64,000 nucleotides of DNA from Bdellovibrio sp. 22V (lineage in GTDB: Bacteria > Bdellovibrionota > Bdellovibrionia > Bdellovibrionales > Bdellovibrionaceae). The notes under the pieces are model-generated. The model was not told the origin of the DNA, searched no databases, and saw nothing but the letters and a program-made list of their open reading frames with translations. The stretch is taken from NCBI RefSeq assembly GCF_030169785.1, contig NZ_CP125854.1:2418001-2482000 (forward strand). Direction: 5' to 3'. Below, in pieces: positions 26,745 to 35,254 of the stretch (the first letter of the stretch is position 1; each line of letters starts with the position of its first letter). Made by a program: the position numbers and the translations under genes.

Positions 26745-27727
26745 TTTCCGCCGCCGGCTGGCTGACGTTGCGCCCGGTAAAAATCCCGGGCGAAAAGCCG
26801 CACGACCCACGTATCGTTCAGCATCACTTGAGAATTGGAAAGATCTAACTTCACTTGCGAGCGATAATGCGGATCGTATCCTATCGAGCGCGGATCAACA
26901 CCAGCTGCACTCAGAAATTTCATCATCTCTTGGGCGGCAACGTCCGCATTGTAAACACCGTTGGTATTCAGGTTTTTTTCCATCTGCTCGCAAAAACTGA
27001 GTGCTGCGGGTTCCCGGGCCAGTTCCGGCCTTTGCGCAATCGCGCGAGTCAGATAGTGCATGTTATAAGATTTTTGCAGAATCACATCCATATCGGCGAT
27101 GTGCCCTTTCAAAAAATCTCCGGCACGATAAATTTCATAGTAGAATTCGGCTTTCTTAAGAAGACTTAGATCTTGAGCCTCCTCGGCCCGCACAATCATA
27201 TCAACGACGGACTGCATGCCCGGCGCGCGAAACACGTAACGCAAAATGGGCGCGGCCGTTTCCACCAAAGGGTCTTTTTCTTCTTGCGCGAGACTGTGAA
27301 AAAAGTATTTTGAAGACGCGCTTTCGGGATCTCTTAAAAGATCACTCTGGGACGCTTTTTCAAGATGCCGGCATCCTGTGACGAGCGGTTTGCGAGAATC
27401 AACGAAGTCTTCGAGTAAAACCTTTGTCGTATCCATCACGATTTGATTCTGCGGGATCGGCGGTTCTGAGGATTTTTTAGAAGGCCCTTTTGCAGACTCC
27501 GCGGCTTGGGCTACGGCCCCTTTCATAAGAGGATTTGTTTTCATCCGAGAAACTTTTCTGTCACCGGCATTCCTGTCTGCTGCCGCAAGCGCCGGAGGCG
27601 TCAGACTTTTTTTAATTTCAAAAGCGGACGGCAGGCGCGAAAGCCCCCACACGATCAATCCTACGAAAGTGGCAGAGAGAACAAAAAAACTGACGGAAAC
27701 GATTTTGAAAGCGCCTTTCCAGTTCAT
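26741..27727 (-). CDS. Exported or membrane-anchored protein of unknown function
   Basis: 328 residues with one N-terminal membrane segment (VSVSFFVLSATFVGLIVWGL). A Pro/Ser/Lys-rich linker follows, then a helical domain (about residues 115-320) without known motif; two cysteines occur (GCRHLEK, SFCEQME). The ATG at 27727 is preceded by GGAGA. It is convergent with trhO (4-base overlap) and alone. I do not recognise it. Confidence 0.65.
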   Translation of the reverse strand: MNWKGAFKIVSVSFFVLSATFVGLIVWGLSRLPSAFEIKKSLTPPALAAADRNAGDRKVSRMKTNPLMKGAVAQAAESAKGPSKKSSEPPIPQNQIVMDTTKVLLEDFVDSRKPLVTGCRHLEKASQSDLLRDPESASSKYFFHSLAQEEKDPLVETAAPILRYVFRAPGMQSVVDMIVRAEEAQDLSLLKKAEFYYEIYRAGDFLKGHIADMDVILQKSYNMHYLTRAIAQRPELAREPAALSFCEQMEKNLNTNGVYNADVAAQEMMKFLSAAGVDPRSIGYDPHYRSQVKLDLSNSQVMLNDTWVVRLFARDFYRAQRQPAGGGN

Positions 27728-27820
27728 GAATATCTCCTCGGCGGAGGCGAATACAACATGGATTGTTTTACGTGACAATAAAGCTGCCGAAGAAACAGGC
27801 GTTCCTTCGGCATTCTTAAT

Positions 27821-28324
27821 CTATTGAAAGTACTCTTTGCCTTTACCTTGCAGACTTGAAATATCACCGGGCTTGTCATACTTCTGCAAATCATCCACGA
27901 CCGATTTCACGCCCGGAACGCTTTGCACGCAAGTGAGCAGCTGATCGACCTCTTTTTTAAGAATGGGTCCTGAAAGAGTCACACGGCCATCAACAGCATA
28001 CACATGAATGGCGCGCGCATGACTGACTTTGCGCCCAAACTCGGAGCGCACCCGCTGCTCGAGAGTCGCATCGTCGATCTCCTCTTGGCGCATGTGACGT
28101 TGAACTTCTTTGACCGTGCCACGGGCGCGATTTGAGAGATCTTCCGTGATTTGTTCGCCTCGTCTTTCAATTCTTTTCGCTAAACTAAAGAATTTATCGC
28201 GTGCGACAGCTCTTCTTTGATTTCCTCTTGTTGGATCAAAGAAGTACATCGCAGCAGCACCCAACGAGGCACCGAGAAGAAAGCCCATGACACCGCCACC
28301 TGATTTGTCTTTTGACTCGTTCAT
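27821..28324 (-). CDS. BON-domain protein with a membrane-insertion N-terminus
   Basis: 167 residues. Residues 10-35 contain GGGVMGFLLGASLGAAAMYFFDP, a YtxH/glycine-zipper-like stretch. The centre is charged helix. Residues about 95-150 are a BON domain, with VRSEFGRKVSHARAIHVY, DGRVTLSGPILKKEVDQLL and VPGVKSVVDDL. BON domains bind lipids or polymers and occur in periplasmic and stress proteins such as OsmY. The ATG follows GGAG. Likely an envelope stress protein, inferred. Confidence 0.8.
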   Translation of the reverse strand: MNESKDKSGGGVMGFLLGASLGAAAMYFFDPTRGNQRRAVARDKFFSLAKRIERRGEQITEDLSNRARGTVKEVQRHMRQEEIDDATLEQRVRSEFGRKVSHARAIHVYAVDGRVTLSGPILKKEVDQLLTCVQSVPGVKSVVDDLQKYDKPGDISSLQGKGKEYFQ

Positions 28325-28457
28325 ATTTTTTCTCCTGCTTTGGGGTTATGAGGAAATTCTCATTCAGAAAAAAAAGAAGCAGAAGTCGAGATCAGAAAGT
28401 TCGGCTAAGAGACAAAATGATACATGGTATTATCTTTCAAATAACAAAGATGAAGCA

Positions 28458-28486
28458 TTGACCTTACCGAGGATGTCACCTATAAC
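28458..28486 (+). promoter_or_regulatory. Sigma-70 promoter of the initiator tRNA gene
   Basis: TTGACC (28458-28463), a spacer of 17 bases and TATAAC (28481-28486) lie 24 bases before the tRNA 5' end. This is the best promoter match in the window. Confidence 0.8.
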
Positions 28487-28510
28487 TGTCCTTCTAGCGT
28501 AACGCTTTGT

Positions 28511-28587
<77 letters not shown>

Positions 28588-28589
28588 AT

Positions 28590-28621
28590 AAAGGCTCGAT
28601 GGTAAACCATCGGGCCTTTTC
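28590..28621 (+). terminator. Terminator of the tRNA gene
   Basis: AAAGGC and CGATGGT pair with ACCATCG and GCCTTT (28590-28603 with 28606-28619, one bulge) with a T run at the end. It begins 2 bases after the encoded CCA. Confidence 0.85.
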
Positions 28622-28699
28622 CATTTTTATGGATTCTTCGCAACTCGCTTTTCTCTCCAGACAGCATTGACACAAACCTGCTCTCCCACGATCCTGTAA

Positions 28700-28720
28700 T
28701 AATGCCATTTTCTGGCATTA
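28700..28720 (+). repeat. Perfect inverted repeat before the nucleotidyltransferase gene
   Basis: TAATGCCA (28700-28707) and TGGCATTA (28713-28720) with a five-base spacer lie directly upstream of the AAGGAGCAG ribosome binding site for 28734. It may be an operator or a leader hairpin. Confidence 0.6.
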
Positions 28721-28733
28721 AGGAGCAGAATTC

Positions 28734-29522
28734 ATGTTACCGAAGATTCATCAACAGTTCTTAGATGAAGCTTTATCAAAGTTACAAGCTGACTTGCGAA
28801 TTTTGGGAGTGGCGGGTGCCGGATCCCTTATATCTGGAAAAATGGATGAGTATTCCGATTTGGATCTTATCGTCGTTGTGCCTGATACGAAATTCAACGA
28901 AATCATGGCCGAAAGATTCAAAATTGTTGCAGGATTGGGAAACCACCTCACTGGCTTCACGGGAGAACATGTCGGAGAGCCGAGACTGATCATTTCTCTT
29001 TTTGACGAACCTCTTTTGCACGTCGATGTTAAGTTTGTCTCCCTTTCTGATTTTGGCAATCGAGTTGAAAATCCCGTCGTGCTTTGGGAAAGGGACACAG
29101 ACTTGTCGGATACTATCCAAAAAACGACTCCGCACTACCCAACGCCCGACTTGCAATGGATCGAAGACCGTTTTTGGATTTGGATTCACTACGCAGCTTT
29201 GCGCCTTGGCCGAGGTGAATTATTTGAAGTGATTGATCATCTCTCCTTCATGCGACAAGCCGTGTTTGGCCCCTTATCCCTGGTGCAACACGGACATTTA
29301 CCCCAAGGAGTACGTAGGCTGGAGATGTTGGCCCCTCGGCATTTAGAAATGATGAAGCAGACGGTTGCAGGCTATGAACGCTCTTCTTGCGTGCAAGCGA
29401 TAAGAGCTGCGATCGAGTTGTACCGAACTCTTCGATCCGAAGCCTCCTTGAGCACACTTGTTTTAAAAAATGAGGCTGAGTCGGCTGCTGTTGCCTACTT
29501 TGAGCAAGTCGCATCGACTTAA
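28734..29522 (+). CDS. Nucleotidyltransferase-fold protein
   Basis: 262 residues. An N-terminal nucleotidyltransferase domain with AGAGSLISGKMDEYSDLDLI (the G-S and D-x-D residues) and later DEPLLHVDVKFVSL, where a third carboxylate is expected. The C-terminal half is helical (WIHYAALRLGRGELFEVIDH) as in aminoglycoside nucleotidyltransferases and MNT-type enzymes. No antitoxin (HEPN) partner is adjacent. An inverted repeat precedes it. The substrate is unknown; nothing shows that it modifies antibiotics. Confidence 0.75.
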   Translation: MLPKIHQQFLDEALSKLQADLRILGVAGAGSLISGKMDEYSDLDLIVVVPDTKFNEIMAERFKIVAGLGNHLTGFTGEHVGEPRLIISLFDEPLLHVDVKFVSLSDFGNRVENPVVLWERDTDLSDTIQKTTPHYPTPDLQWIEDRFWIWIHYAALRLGRGELFEVIDHLSFMRQAVFGPLSLVQHGHLPQGVRRLEMLAPRHLEMMKQTVAGYERSSCVQAIRAAIELYRTLRSEASLSTLVLKNEAESAAVAYFEQVAST

Positions 29523-29669
29523 GTTAAGAAATCAAATACAAATGACCCTATCTGCTGATATCGAAACAGGCCCTGACGCAACCCGCAACCTAGTTCCTTC
29601 GTTTTCGAACAGCAAATAGGTGCATGAATTTATTATTTTCGCTAAATTAGAGCCTTTAGAGGACACATC

Positions 29670-31610
29670 ATGCAGCCAGGAAAACCAGAAAATAAATTTG
29701 CACCCCCTTCTGACGTTAAATCTGTTTTGAGCAACCACAAAAAGCCCAAGAAGGTCACGGTCACAGCCGGCATGCCTTACGCCAACGGCCCTCTGCATTT
29801 AGGTCACTTGGCGGGAGCTCACGTTCCTGCTGACATTTACGCTCGCTGGATGCGCATGTTGATCGGAGCCGAGAATGTTCTTTTCGTTAACGGCAATGAC
29901 GATCATGGTTCCACGAGCGAAGTCGCCGCCGTTAAAGCGGGAAAAACAATTCGTGAGTTTATCGACACGATTCACGAACAACAAAAAGCGACTCTAAAAA
30001 AATACTCCATTCAAACGGATGTGTTCACGGGAACTTCCCGTCCAGAGACCTATCCTCTGCACGAAGCTTACTCACAGGATTTCTTGCGCCGATTGTATAA
30101 GAACGGTCTTTTAGAAAAACGCATCACAAAACAGTGGTTCGATCCGAAAATGAATCGCTTCCTGCAAGACCGCTTCGTGCGTGGGACATGCCCGAACTGC
30201 GGCAACAACGAAGCTTATTCTGACGAGTGCGATGCCTGCGGCACTCAGTTTGATCCAAGCACACTGAAAGATCCACGCAGCCAGTTGAGCGACGCCCAGC
30301 CGGAGCTTCGTGATACCGCTCACTGGTGGCTTGATATGTGGAAGGTCGCAGATCCTTTGAAAGCTTGGATCGAGACGAAACAAAAAGTATGGCGTTCTGC
30401 TGTCGTTCAAGAAGTGAGCAACACTGTTTTGATCGGCTGTCGTTTTGAAAACACGCACGAAGAAAAATACAAAGAGATCAAAGAGACTTTGCCAAAACAT
30501 AAATCCCGTTACGTTCCCGGCAAAAAAGTCGAGTGCTTGTTTGATACGAAAGCGGATCTTGCAAAAGCGCAACAGGTTCTTGAAGCCAACGGTATTCCTT
30601 CTGTCGTCACAGACAAATGGGGCTATCGCCCAATCACGCGCGACGTTTCTTGGGGTATTCCTGTTCCGGCAGAGCTGGATCCGGAAATGAAAGGCAAAAC
30701 TCTTTACGTGTGGCCGGACTCATTGATCGCGCCGATTATTTTCACGCAAGTGGCACTGACGCAAGCAGGCCGCAAAGCGGATGAGTACAAAGATTTCTGG
30801 TGTGATCCTGACGCAACCGTCGTTCAGTTCTTGGGACAAGACAACGTGTTCTTCTATACGATCATGCAGGGTTCGATGTGGCTTGGTCACAAGGAAGATC
30901 CGCAGCATCTTCCGCAAAAAGGTGATTTGCAAATGACGGAAATTTTGAGCTGTTACCACTTGATGGTGAACGGCGAAAAAATGAGCAAATCCAAAGGCAA
31001 CTTCTATACCGGAGATCAACTGCTTGAGATGGGCTATGCGCCGGATCAAGTCCGTTATTTCCTGGCGATGTTAAGTCTTGCGGTGAAAGCTTCGAACTTT
31101 GATTTCGAACACTTCAAAGAAAGAAACAAATTCCTTGCCGGCCCGATGAATGCCGCTTTCGAAAAACCGATTTCGGCGTGTCACTCGAAGTATGGCGGAA
31201 AAGTTCCTGAAGGAAAGTTGATCGGCAAAGCGGAAGCTGAAACCGTAAAACTTGTGCAAATGTATTTGCGCTCAATGCAAAAAGGCGATTATGCCATTTT
31301 GTTGGGCCAAGTTGAAAACTATGCAAGACAGATCAACTCGCTCTTTTCGCAATACAAACCGCACGATGACCGTGCCCCCGAAGCGGAAAGAAAAGATGCC
31401 TTGTTCACGTGCTTCTATGTGCTGAAGAATTTGATGATTATGTTGGCACCGTTCGTTCCAGAAACAATGAACGAGCTTCGCAAATCTTTAAATTTGCCTG
31501 AAACTGTATTCAGAGCCGAAGAGCTTGGAACAGGCATTCCTGCAGGTCACGTCATTAACGCCAAAGGGGTTTACTTCCCGGCTGTGGCAGACGAAGCTTC
31601 GAACTCTTAG
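29670..31610 (+). CDS. metG: Methionyl-tRNA synthetase
   Basis: 646 residues. Charges tRNA-Met, including the initiator tRNA encoded 1.1 kb upstream. The catalytic Rossmann fold has MPYANGPLHLGHLAGAHVP (HIGH-type, residues 43-46) and VNGEKMSKSKGN (KMSKS at 437-441). A zinc knuckle is formed by CPNCGNNEAYSDECDACG. An extra segment of roughly 65 residues (about residues 252-317, with KHKSRYVPGKKVECLFDTKA) interrupts the catalytic domain before TRDVSWGIPVP. The C-terminal EMAP-type tRNA-binding domain of some MetG proteins is absent. The ATG follows GAGGA. Confidence 0.95.
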   Translation: MQPGKPENKFAPPSDVKSVLSNHKKPKKVTVTAGMPYANGPLHLGHLAGAHVPADIYARWMRMLIGAENVLFVNGNDDHGSTSEVAAVKAGKTIREFIDTIHEQQKATLKKYSIQTDVFTGTSRPETYPLHEAYSQDFLRRLYKNGLLEKRITKQWFDPKMNRFLQDRFVRGTCPNCGNNEAYSDECDACGTQFDPSTLKDPRSQLSDAQPELRDTAHWWLDMWKVADPLKAWIETKQKVWRSAVVQEVSNTVLIGCRFENTHEEKYKEIKETLPKHKSRYVPGKKVECLFDTKADLAKAQQVLEANGIPSVVTDKWGYRPITRDVSWGIPVPAELDPEMKGKTLYVWPDSLIAPIIFTQVALTQAGRKADEYKDFWCDPDATVVQFLGQDNVFFYTIMQGSMWLGHKEDPQHLPQKGDLQMTEILSCYHLMVNGEKMSKSKGNFYTGDQLLEMGYAPDQVRYFLAMLSLAVKASNFDFEHFKERNKFLAGPMNAAFEKPISACHSKYGGKVPEGKLIGKAEAETVKLVQMYLRSMQKGDYAILLGQVENYARQINSLFSQYKPHDDRAPEAERKDALFTCFYVLKNLMIMLAPFVPETMNELRKSLNLPETVFRAEELGTGIPAGHVINAKGVYFPAVADEASNS

Positions 31611-32629
31611 TGCGAAGCTTGCACGCGTTTTTGCAACGTCCCCTGTGATTCTTTTTGCAGATTTAAAATCTCTGCGTAAGCATCCCCTTGGATACCCAGA
31701 GCCTGTGCGAAAGCCGGCTCTGTTTTTATCTTCTGCGCACGCAGCAACTGAATTTTCCTTTTCAAAGGCCATCCACCGCACTTTAAAAGACGTTCTTCTG
31801 CTAAGAAGTGTCGATACGCTTTTTGTTGGACGGTCTCGCGATTCTGAACAAAAATCTCGAAAGGAATTTCGTCGAATCGGAAGTTCGCCATCAGCGTATC
31901 CAAACCGTCCACCACAAGCTTTTGAACTTTAAAATCCGGGATCTCAGAATAATGCTCGCGCAGTTCTTGCTCTATCTGACTCAGATCATCCGCGCGCAAA
32001 AGAATATCCAAGTCTGAGCCCGCTGTCGCGATATCCAGCGGAAAGGTTCCCGCGACAAGCGGATCGTATTTTTTGAAGTCCTTAAGGATGCGTGATTCTT
32101 TCAAGGCCTTGTACACACGCTGATTCTTTTCAAGGTTGATAACAGAGTTGAGCGAAAGTAGATGAAATTTTAGATTTCTTTCTCCCAAACAGATTTCAAG
32201 CTCTTGATTAAAATCTTTCGCCAGGCCTCCGTGATCCATTTTCAGAGCCTTGTATTTTTCCATGAGGTGCGCCAACGGCATATCACAAACGACTTCAATA
32301 TGCTCAAAGCCTTCGGGCGTGGGCTTTGTCGGTTTCGGCGCCGGAAGCTCGACAACTTCAATAGACCAATTCATAAACGGCACTGCGGAATGCAGTTTAT
32401 AAGTTGCAATAGGACGACCGTTCACGTCGCTTTCAATCAGAAGATCTGCAAAGCTCGCGAAGCTTTTCTTCATTTCAACGTAGCGCTCGATACTGCTCAC
32501 ACGATAACAAAGATGATCGATATCCCAGTGTTCTTCAATCTGCACTTGATGCTCTTGAAGTTCGGAAAAAAGTTTTTGCAGGAATTCTTGAGCTAAAGAA
32601 TGAAAATGGGCGGCTGTCATGAGCCGCAT
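31607..32629 (-). CDS. YecM-like / DUF4269 fusion protein
   Basis: 340 residues with two joined domains. Residues about 5-170 match YecM (VOC-like fold): WDIDHLCYRVSSIERYVEMK, MNWSIEVVELPAPKPTKPTP, GFEHIEVVCDMPLAHL and LKFHLLSLNSVINLE. Residues 172-335 match DUF4269, a nucleotidyltransferase-like fold: LVAGTFPLDIATAGSDLDIL, FEIFVQNRETVQQKAYRHFL and KTEPAFAQALGIQGDAYAEI. In the VOC part, His and Glu residues (DHLCYR, EHIEV) could bind a metal. The stop overlaps the metG end by 4 bases (convergent). It starts 1 base after the protease gene's stop, so it may be the last gene of that operon. Function unknown. Confidence 0.88.
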   Translation of the reverse strand: MRLMTAAHFHSLAQEFLQKLFSELQEHQVQIEEHWDIDHLCYRVSSIERYVEMKKSFASFADLLIESDVNGRPIATYKLHSAVPFMNWSIEVVELPAPKPTKPTPEGFEHIEVVCDMPLAHLMEKYKALKMDHGGLAKDFNQELEICLGERNLKFHLLSLNSVINLEKNQRVYKALKESRILKDFKKYDPLVAGTFPLDIATAGSDLDILLRADDLSQIEQELREHYSEIPDFKVQKLVVDGLDTLMANFRFDEIPFEIFVQNRETVQQKAYRHFLAEERLLKCGGWPLKRKIQLLRAQKIKTEPAFAQALGIQGDAYAEILNLQKESQGTLQKRVQASH

Positions 32630-32630
32630 A

Positions 32631-33464
32631 CTACAAGTTCTTGAAGACTTTTTGAATGGGAATGATCTTTTCGCCTAAACAATCGGCAGCGCCGCAGACT
32701 TTAAGTACAAGCTGATCCGGATTCTTTTCAGAAGACACAAAGTCTGACTCACCGCCCACTAAAATACCGAGGAGTTCGTGCGTTTCAGATGAAAAGACTG
32801 GAGACCCCGAGTTGCCCGCAAAAACGTCGAGATCAGAAAGTACAATATTGCGGTCTAGAGAAAGGATCTGACCCTCGGCCTTTTTCTTAAATGCTCCGAG
32901 CGGATAACCAAGAGTATAGATTTTGCCTTTGAGCTTCGGCGAAGAATTAGAGATGCGCACCGAGGTCCCTAAAATCGGGGCGCTCAGACGCAGAAGTGCA
33001 TAGTCCAAATCTTCAGCATTTTCCTGTGCAATAACTTCCGCACAAGTACGAGAGATCACGTCCTCTGTTTTGCTGCTCTGAAAGTTAAAAAGAAAAACCG
33101 TTTCTTTGCAGGGAGCAAACCTTAGACAGTGCGCGGCCGTGAGAACAACATCGTCTTTGATTAAAACACCCGAGCAGTGAGCCACGGCGGGCTGATCTGT
33201 CCACGAAAGAGGATGACGTCCGTACAATTCTGACACGGTCGCCACCGAATTCCCCACGAGATACTCTGTTGCCACGCTTTGGCTGGTGAGCGCCACACTC
33301 ACACTGGCATTCGGGGTTTCGAGATCCACTTCGACTAGGGAATCAGTCCCATAAATCACGGCACTTTGAGACGGCGTTTTCTCAATAATGCCTGTTGCGG
33401 GATCCAACCCGCAACCTAGCATCTGAAATAAGAGCAGTCCTAAAAGAGCGTGAAGCTTATGCAT
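32631..33464 (-). CDS. Secreted trypsin-like serine protease, lipoprotein
   Basis: 277 residues. A lipoprotein signal peptide ends in the lipobox QMLGC (C18). The chymotrypsin-like domain has an intact triad: His in VVLTAAHCLRF, Asp in LDYALLRLSAPI and Ser in VFAGNSGSPVFSS. The chain has further cysteines (VAHCSGVLI, CKETVFLF, RTCAEVIA, VCGAADCLGE) that may form disulfides. Its start codon overlaps the stop of the deacetylase-like gene (TAATG). The protease should sit in the envelope or be released; a predatory role is inferred. Confidence 0.93.
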   Translation of the reverse strand: MHKLHALLGLLLFQMLGCGLDPATGIIEKTPSQSAVIYGTDSLVEVDLETPNASVSVALTSQSVATEYLVGNSVATVSELYGRHPLSWTDQPAVAHCSGVLIKDDVVLTAAHCLRFAPCKETVFLFNFQSSKTEDVISRTCAEVIAQENAEDLDYALLRLSAPILGTSVRISNSSPKLKGKIYTLGYPLGAFKKKAEGQILSLDRNIVLSDLDVFAGNSGSPVFSSETHELLGILVGGESDFVSSEKNPDQLVLKVCGAADCLGEKIIPIQKVFKNL

Positions 33465-35113
33465 TAATGGCCTTTCGAGAAATCCATCTCGTCCGCATGG
33501 GCTTCAGGCAGGTGTCCTTGCACCCAACGCTCTTCGAGATTTTCTGCAAGCACGGCTTCATTCTCACTTCCAATAGCGAAGATCTTGTACGTCGCTGTCG
33601 CCACTTCTTTTCCATGGCGGTCCGAAATCGCCATTCTGACAAGAGCGTCTTTGTCCCCTTGAGCGGCTTTGCGAACGTCGTCAAGTTGCACAACAAGGCT
33701 TTCAGAAACGGACACGCCATTCACCGTCGCTTTTGGCTTAAGTCCCGTGCGCTCGGCATCAACACCCGTCAATACAAATTTCATAGCTTGGGCATCCGCA
33801 GTCATATCAATCTGCAGGTCCCAGTGATGCGCGATCGCTGCGGATTTAGGACGAGACATTTTAACAAAGGCGCCATTTTTATATGCTTCCAACTGCGCGG
33901 GCGATTTCGTCTCGACGAAATTCATGAGTTCGGCGTAAGTACCGCACTTCACTTCGGGCTTTGCGCAAACTTCTTTTGCAAACTCATAAAACACTTCGTA
34001 ATAAGCGCCGCTCATCCATTGTGAAAAGTGATGGCCAATGTGCACGGGTGCTCTGTTGCCGTAATAGTTTTTCTCGAAGTATGAGCGGTACAATGTCATC
34101 ATATTCTTTTTCACCTTCGCTTTTTGCGCAGGTGAAACCATATTCAAGCAGGCTCTGTTTTTATTTGCTTTCACTTCCTGGTTCTTCTTGGCATCAAATA
34201 CCGTCAGAGCCATGGTTTGCGGCTCTTCAGAAAGCACACGCGCGGAATCGCGCACACAAAAGTTATAATCCATTGAAATCCAGCGGCGAGCTCCGCCTGG
34301 TTCTTGAATTTCTGCCAATGGGAAATTCCAAGTGCCATACTCATTTCGCTGAGGCCAGTAAGTTTCACGATTTACTTTCGACGTATCATAGGAAATACCG
34401 AACTTGGGAAGATTTGACCAAAGCCCTTCACTCACACCCAATACAGGAGCGCGGAATCCTTTGATGTCCTCTTTGCCAAAGAGCCACTTTCGGGATTTCA
34501 TTTTTACGGAACGCAGATCATTGAGTCGGAAAACGTTTTCAACGATATTATAAAACTGTTCAAACTCGCTGCGCCAGTCAGCCTCACTCCAAGCCAGATT
34601 CCATTTCCAAAGAATACCGCCACTGCCGTCGCGCTGGCATTTTCTTGTCGCCGGATCGATATGACATTCTTTATAGCCGCCATCGAAGTGCCCCACGGCA
34701 TGGGAGCCGATCTCGTGCCCTTCACGGTAAGCATCGTTCATATGGTCGATGCGAATCCCGATATCTTGATTGTCATCACCCCACCCGATCGCAGAACCAC
34801 GATTGCGAACCGTAACGACCTCGCCTTTGCGGGTTTCTAAACGATATCCAGGAGGTTGATAATTGGAAGAAGTTTCCGGCGTTAAAAGATAGACGGGATT
34901 TATAAAGTAAGTAAAACGCGTGTCGACGCCTTTTTGCTTCAGCTGTTTTGTAAAATCACGGGAGTATTGCCAGACTTCATTGTTATAAGAACCGTCAAAC
35001 GCAAAAAGAACAAACTGAGGCGGTCTTTGCACGGTTTTATTTTGCGCCCAAGAAAACTCCTGCGCAAAAATCATCGAAGCGATAAAACCTTTCAGCAACC
35101 AGCCTTTTTTCAT
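33464..35113 (-). CDS. Exported polysaccharide deacetylase-like protein
   Basis: 549 residues with a signal peptide (MKKGWLLKGFIASMIFAQEFSWA). The NodB-type domain has the catalytic Asp in VLFAFDGSYNN and the metal site EGHEIGSHAVGHFDGG, where the His-x-x-x-His pair binds metal. The second half of the chain (from about residue 370) has no known motif but contains several cysteines. NodB enzymes remove acetyl groups from peptidoglycan, chitin or other polymers; Bdellovibrio is known to modify prey peptidoglycan this way, so the target may be prey wall. It is followed at once by the protease gene. Confidence 0.85.
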   Translation of the reverse strand: MKKGWLLKGFIASMIFAQEFSWAQNKTVQRPPQFVLFAFDGSYNNEVWQYSRDFTKQLKQKGVDTRFTYFINPVYLLTPETSSNYQPPGYRLETRKGEVVTVRNRGSAIGWGDDNQDIGIRIDHMNDAYREGHEIGSHAVGHFDGGYKECHIDPATRKCQRDGSGGILWKWNLAWSEADWRSEFEQFYNIVENVFRLNDLRSVKMKSRKWLFGKEDIKGFRAPVLGVSEGLWSNLPKFGISYDTSKVNRETYWPQRNEYGTWNFPLAEIQEPGGARRWISMDYNFCVRDSARVLSEEPQTMALTVFDAKKNQEVKANKNRACLNMVSPAQKAKVKKNMMTLYRSYFEKNYYGNRAPVHIGHHFSQWMSGAYYEVFYEFAKEVCAKPEVKCGTYAELMNFVETKSPAQLEAYKNGAFVKMSRPKSAAIAHHWDLQIDMTADAQAMKFVLTGVDAERTGLKPKATVNGVSVSESLVVQLDDVRKAAQGDKDALVRMAISDRHGKEVATATYKIFAIGSENEAVLAENLEERWVQGHLPEAHADEMDFSKGH

Positions 35114-35211
35114 GCGTCCTCCCTATCCGTTCTGTAATGGATAGCAAGGAGCATACCTCTATTACGCCTTCTTAATGAAAGCTTGCATGTCTATTTCTTA
35201 ATCAAGAGACG

Positions 35212-35250
35212 ATTAAAGGTGCTGTCTAAAAATGAGACAGCACCTTTAAT
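35212..35250. terminator. Perfect 16-base inverted repeat, probable terminator
   Basis: ATTAAAGGTGCTGTCT (35212-35227) and its complement (35235-35250) flank a seven-base A-rich loop. It lies 4 bases past the stop of the gene at 35255-35857 and before the deacetylase gene. The last arm ends in TTTAAT, so a poly-U-like tail is short. Confidence 0.65.
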
Positions 35251-35254
35251 CGGA

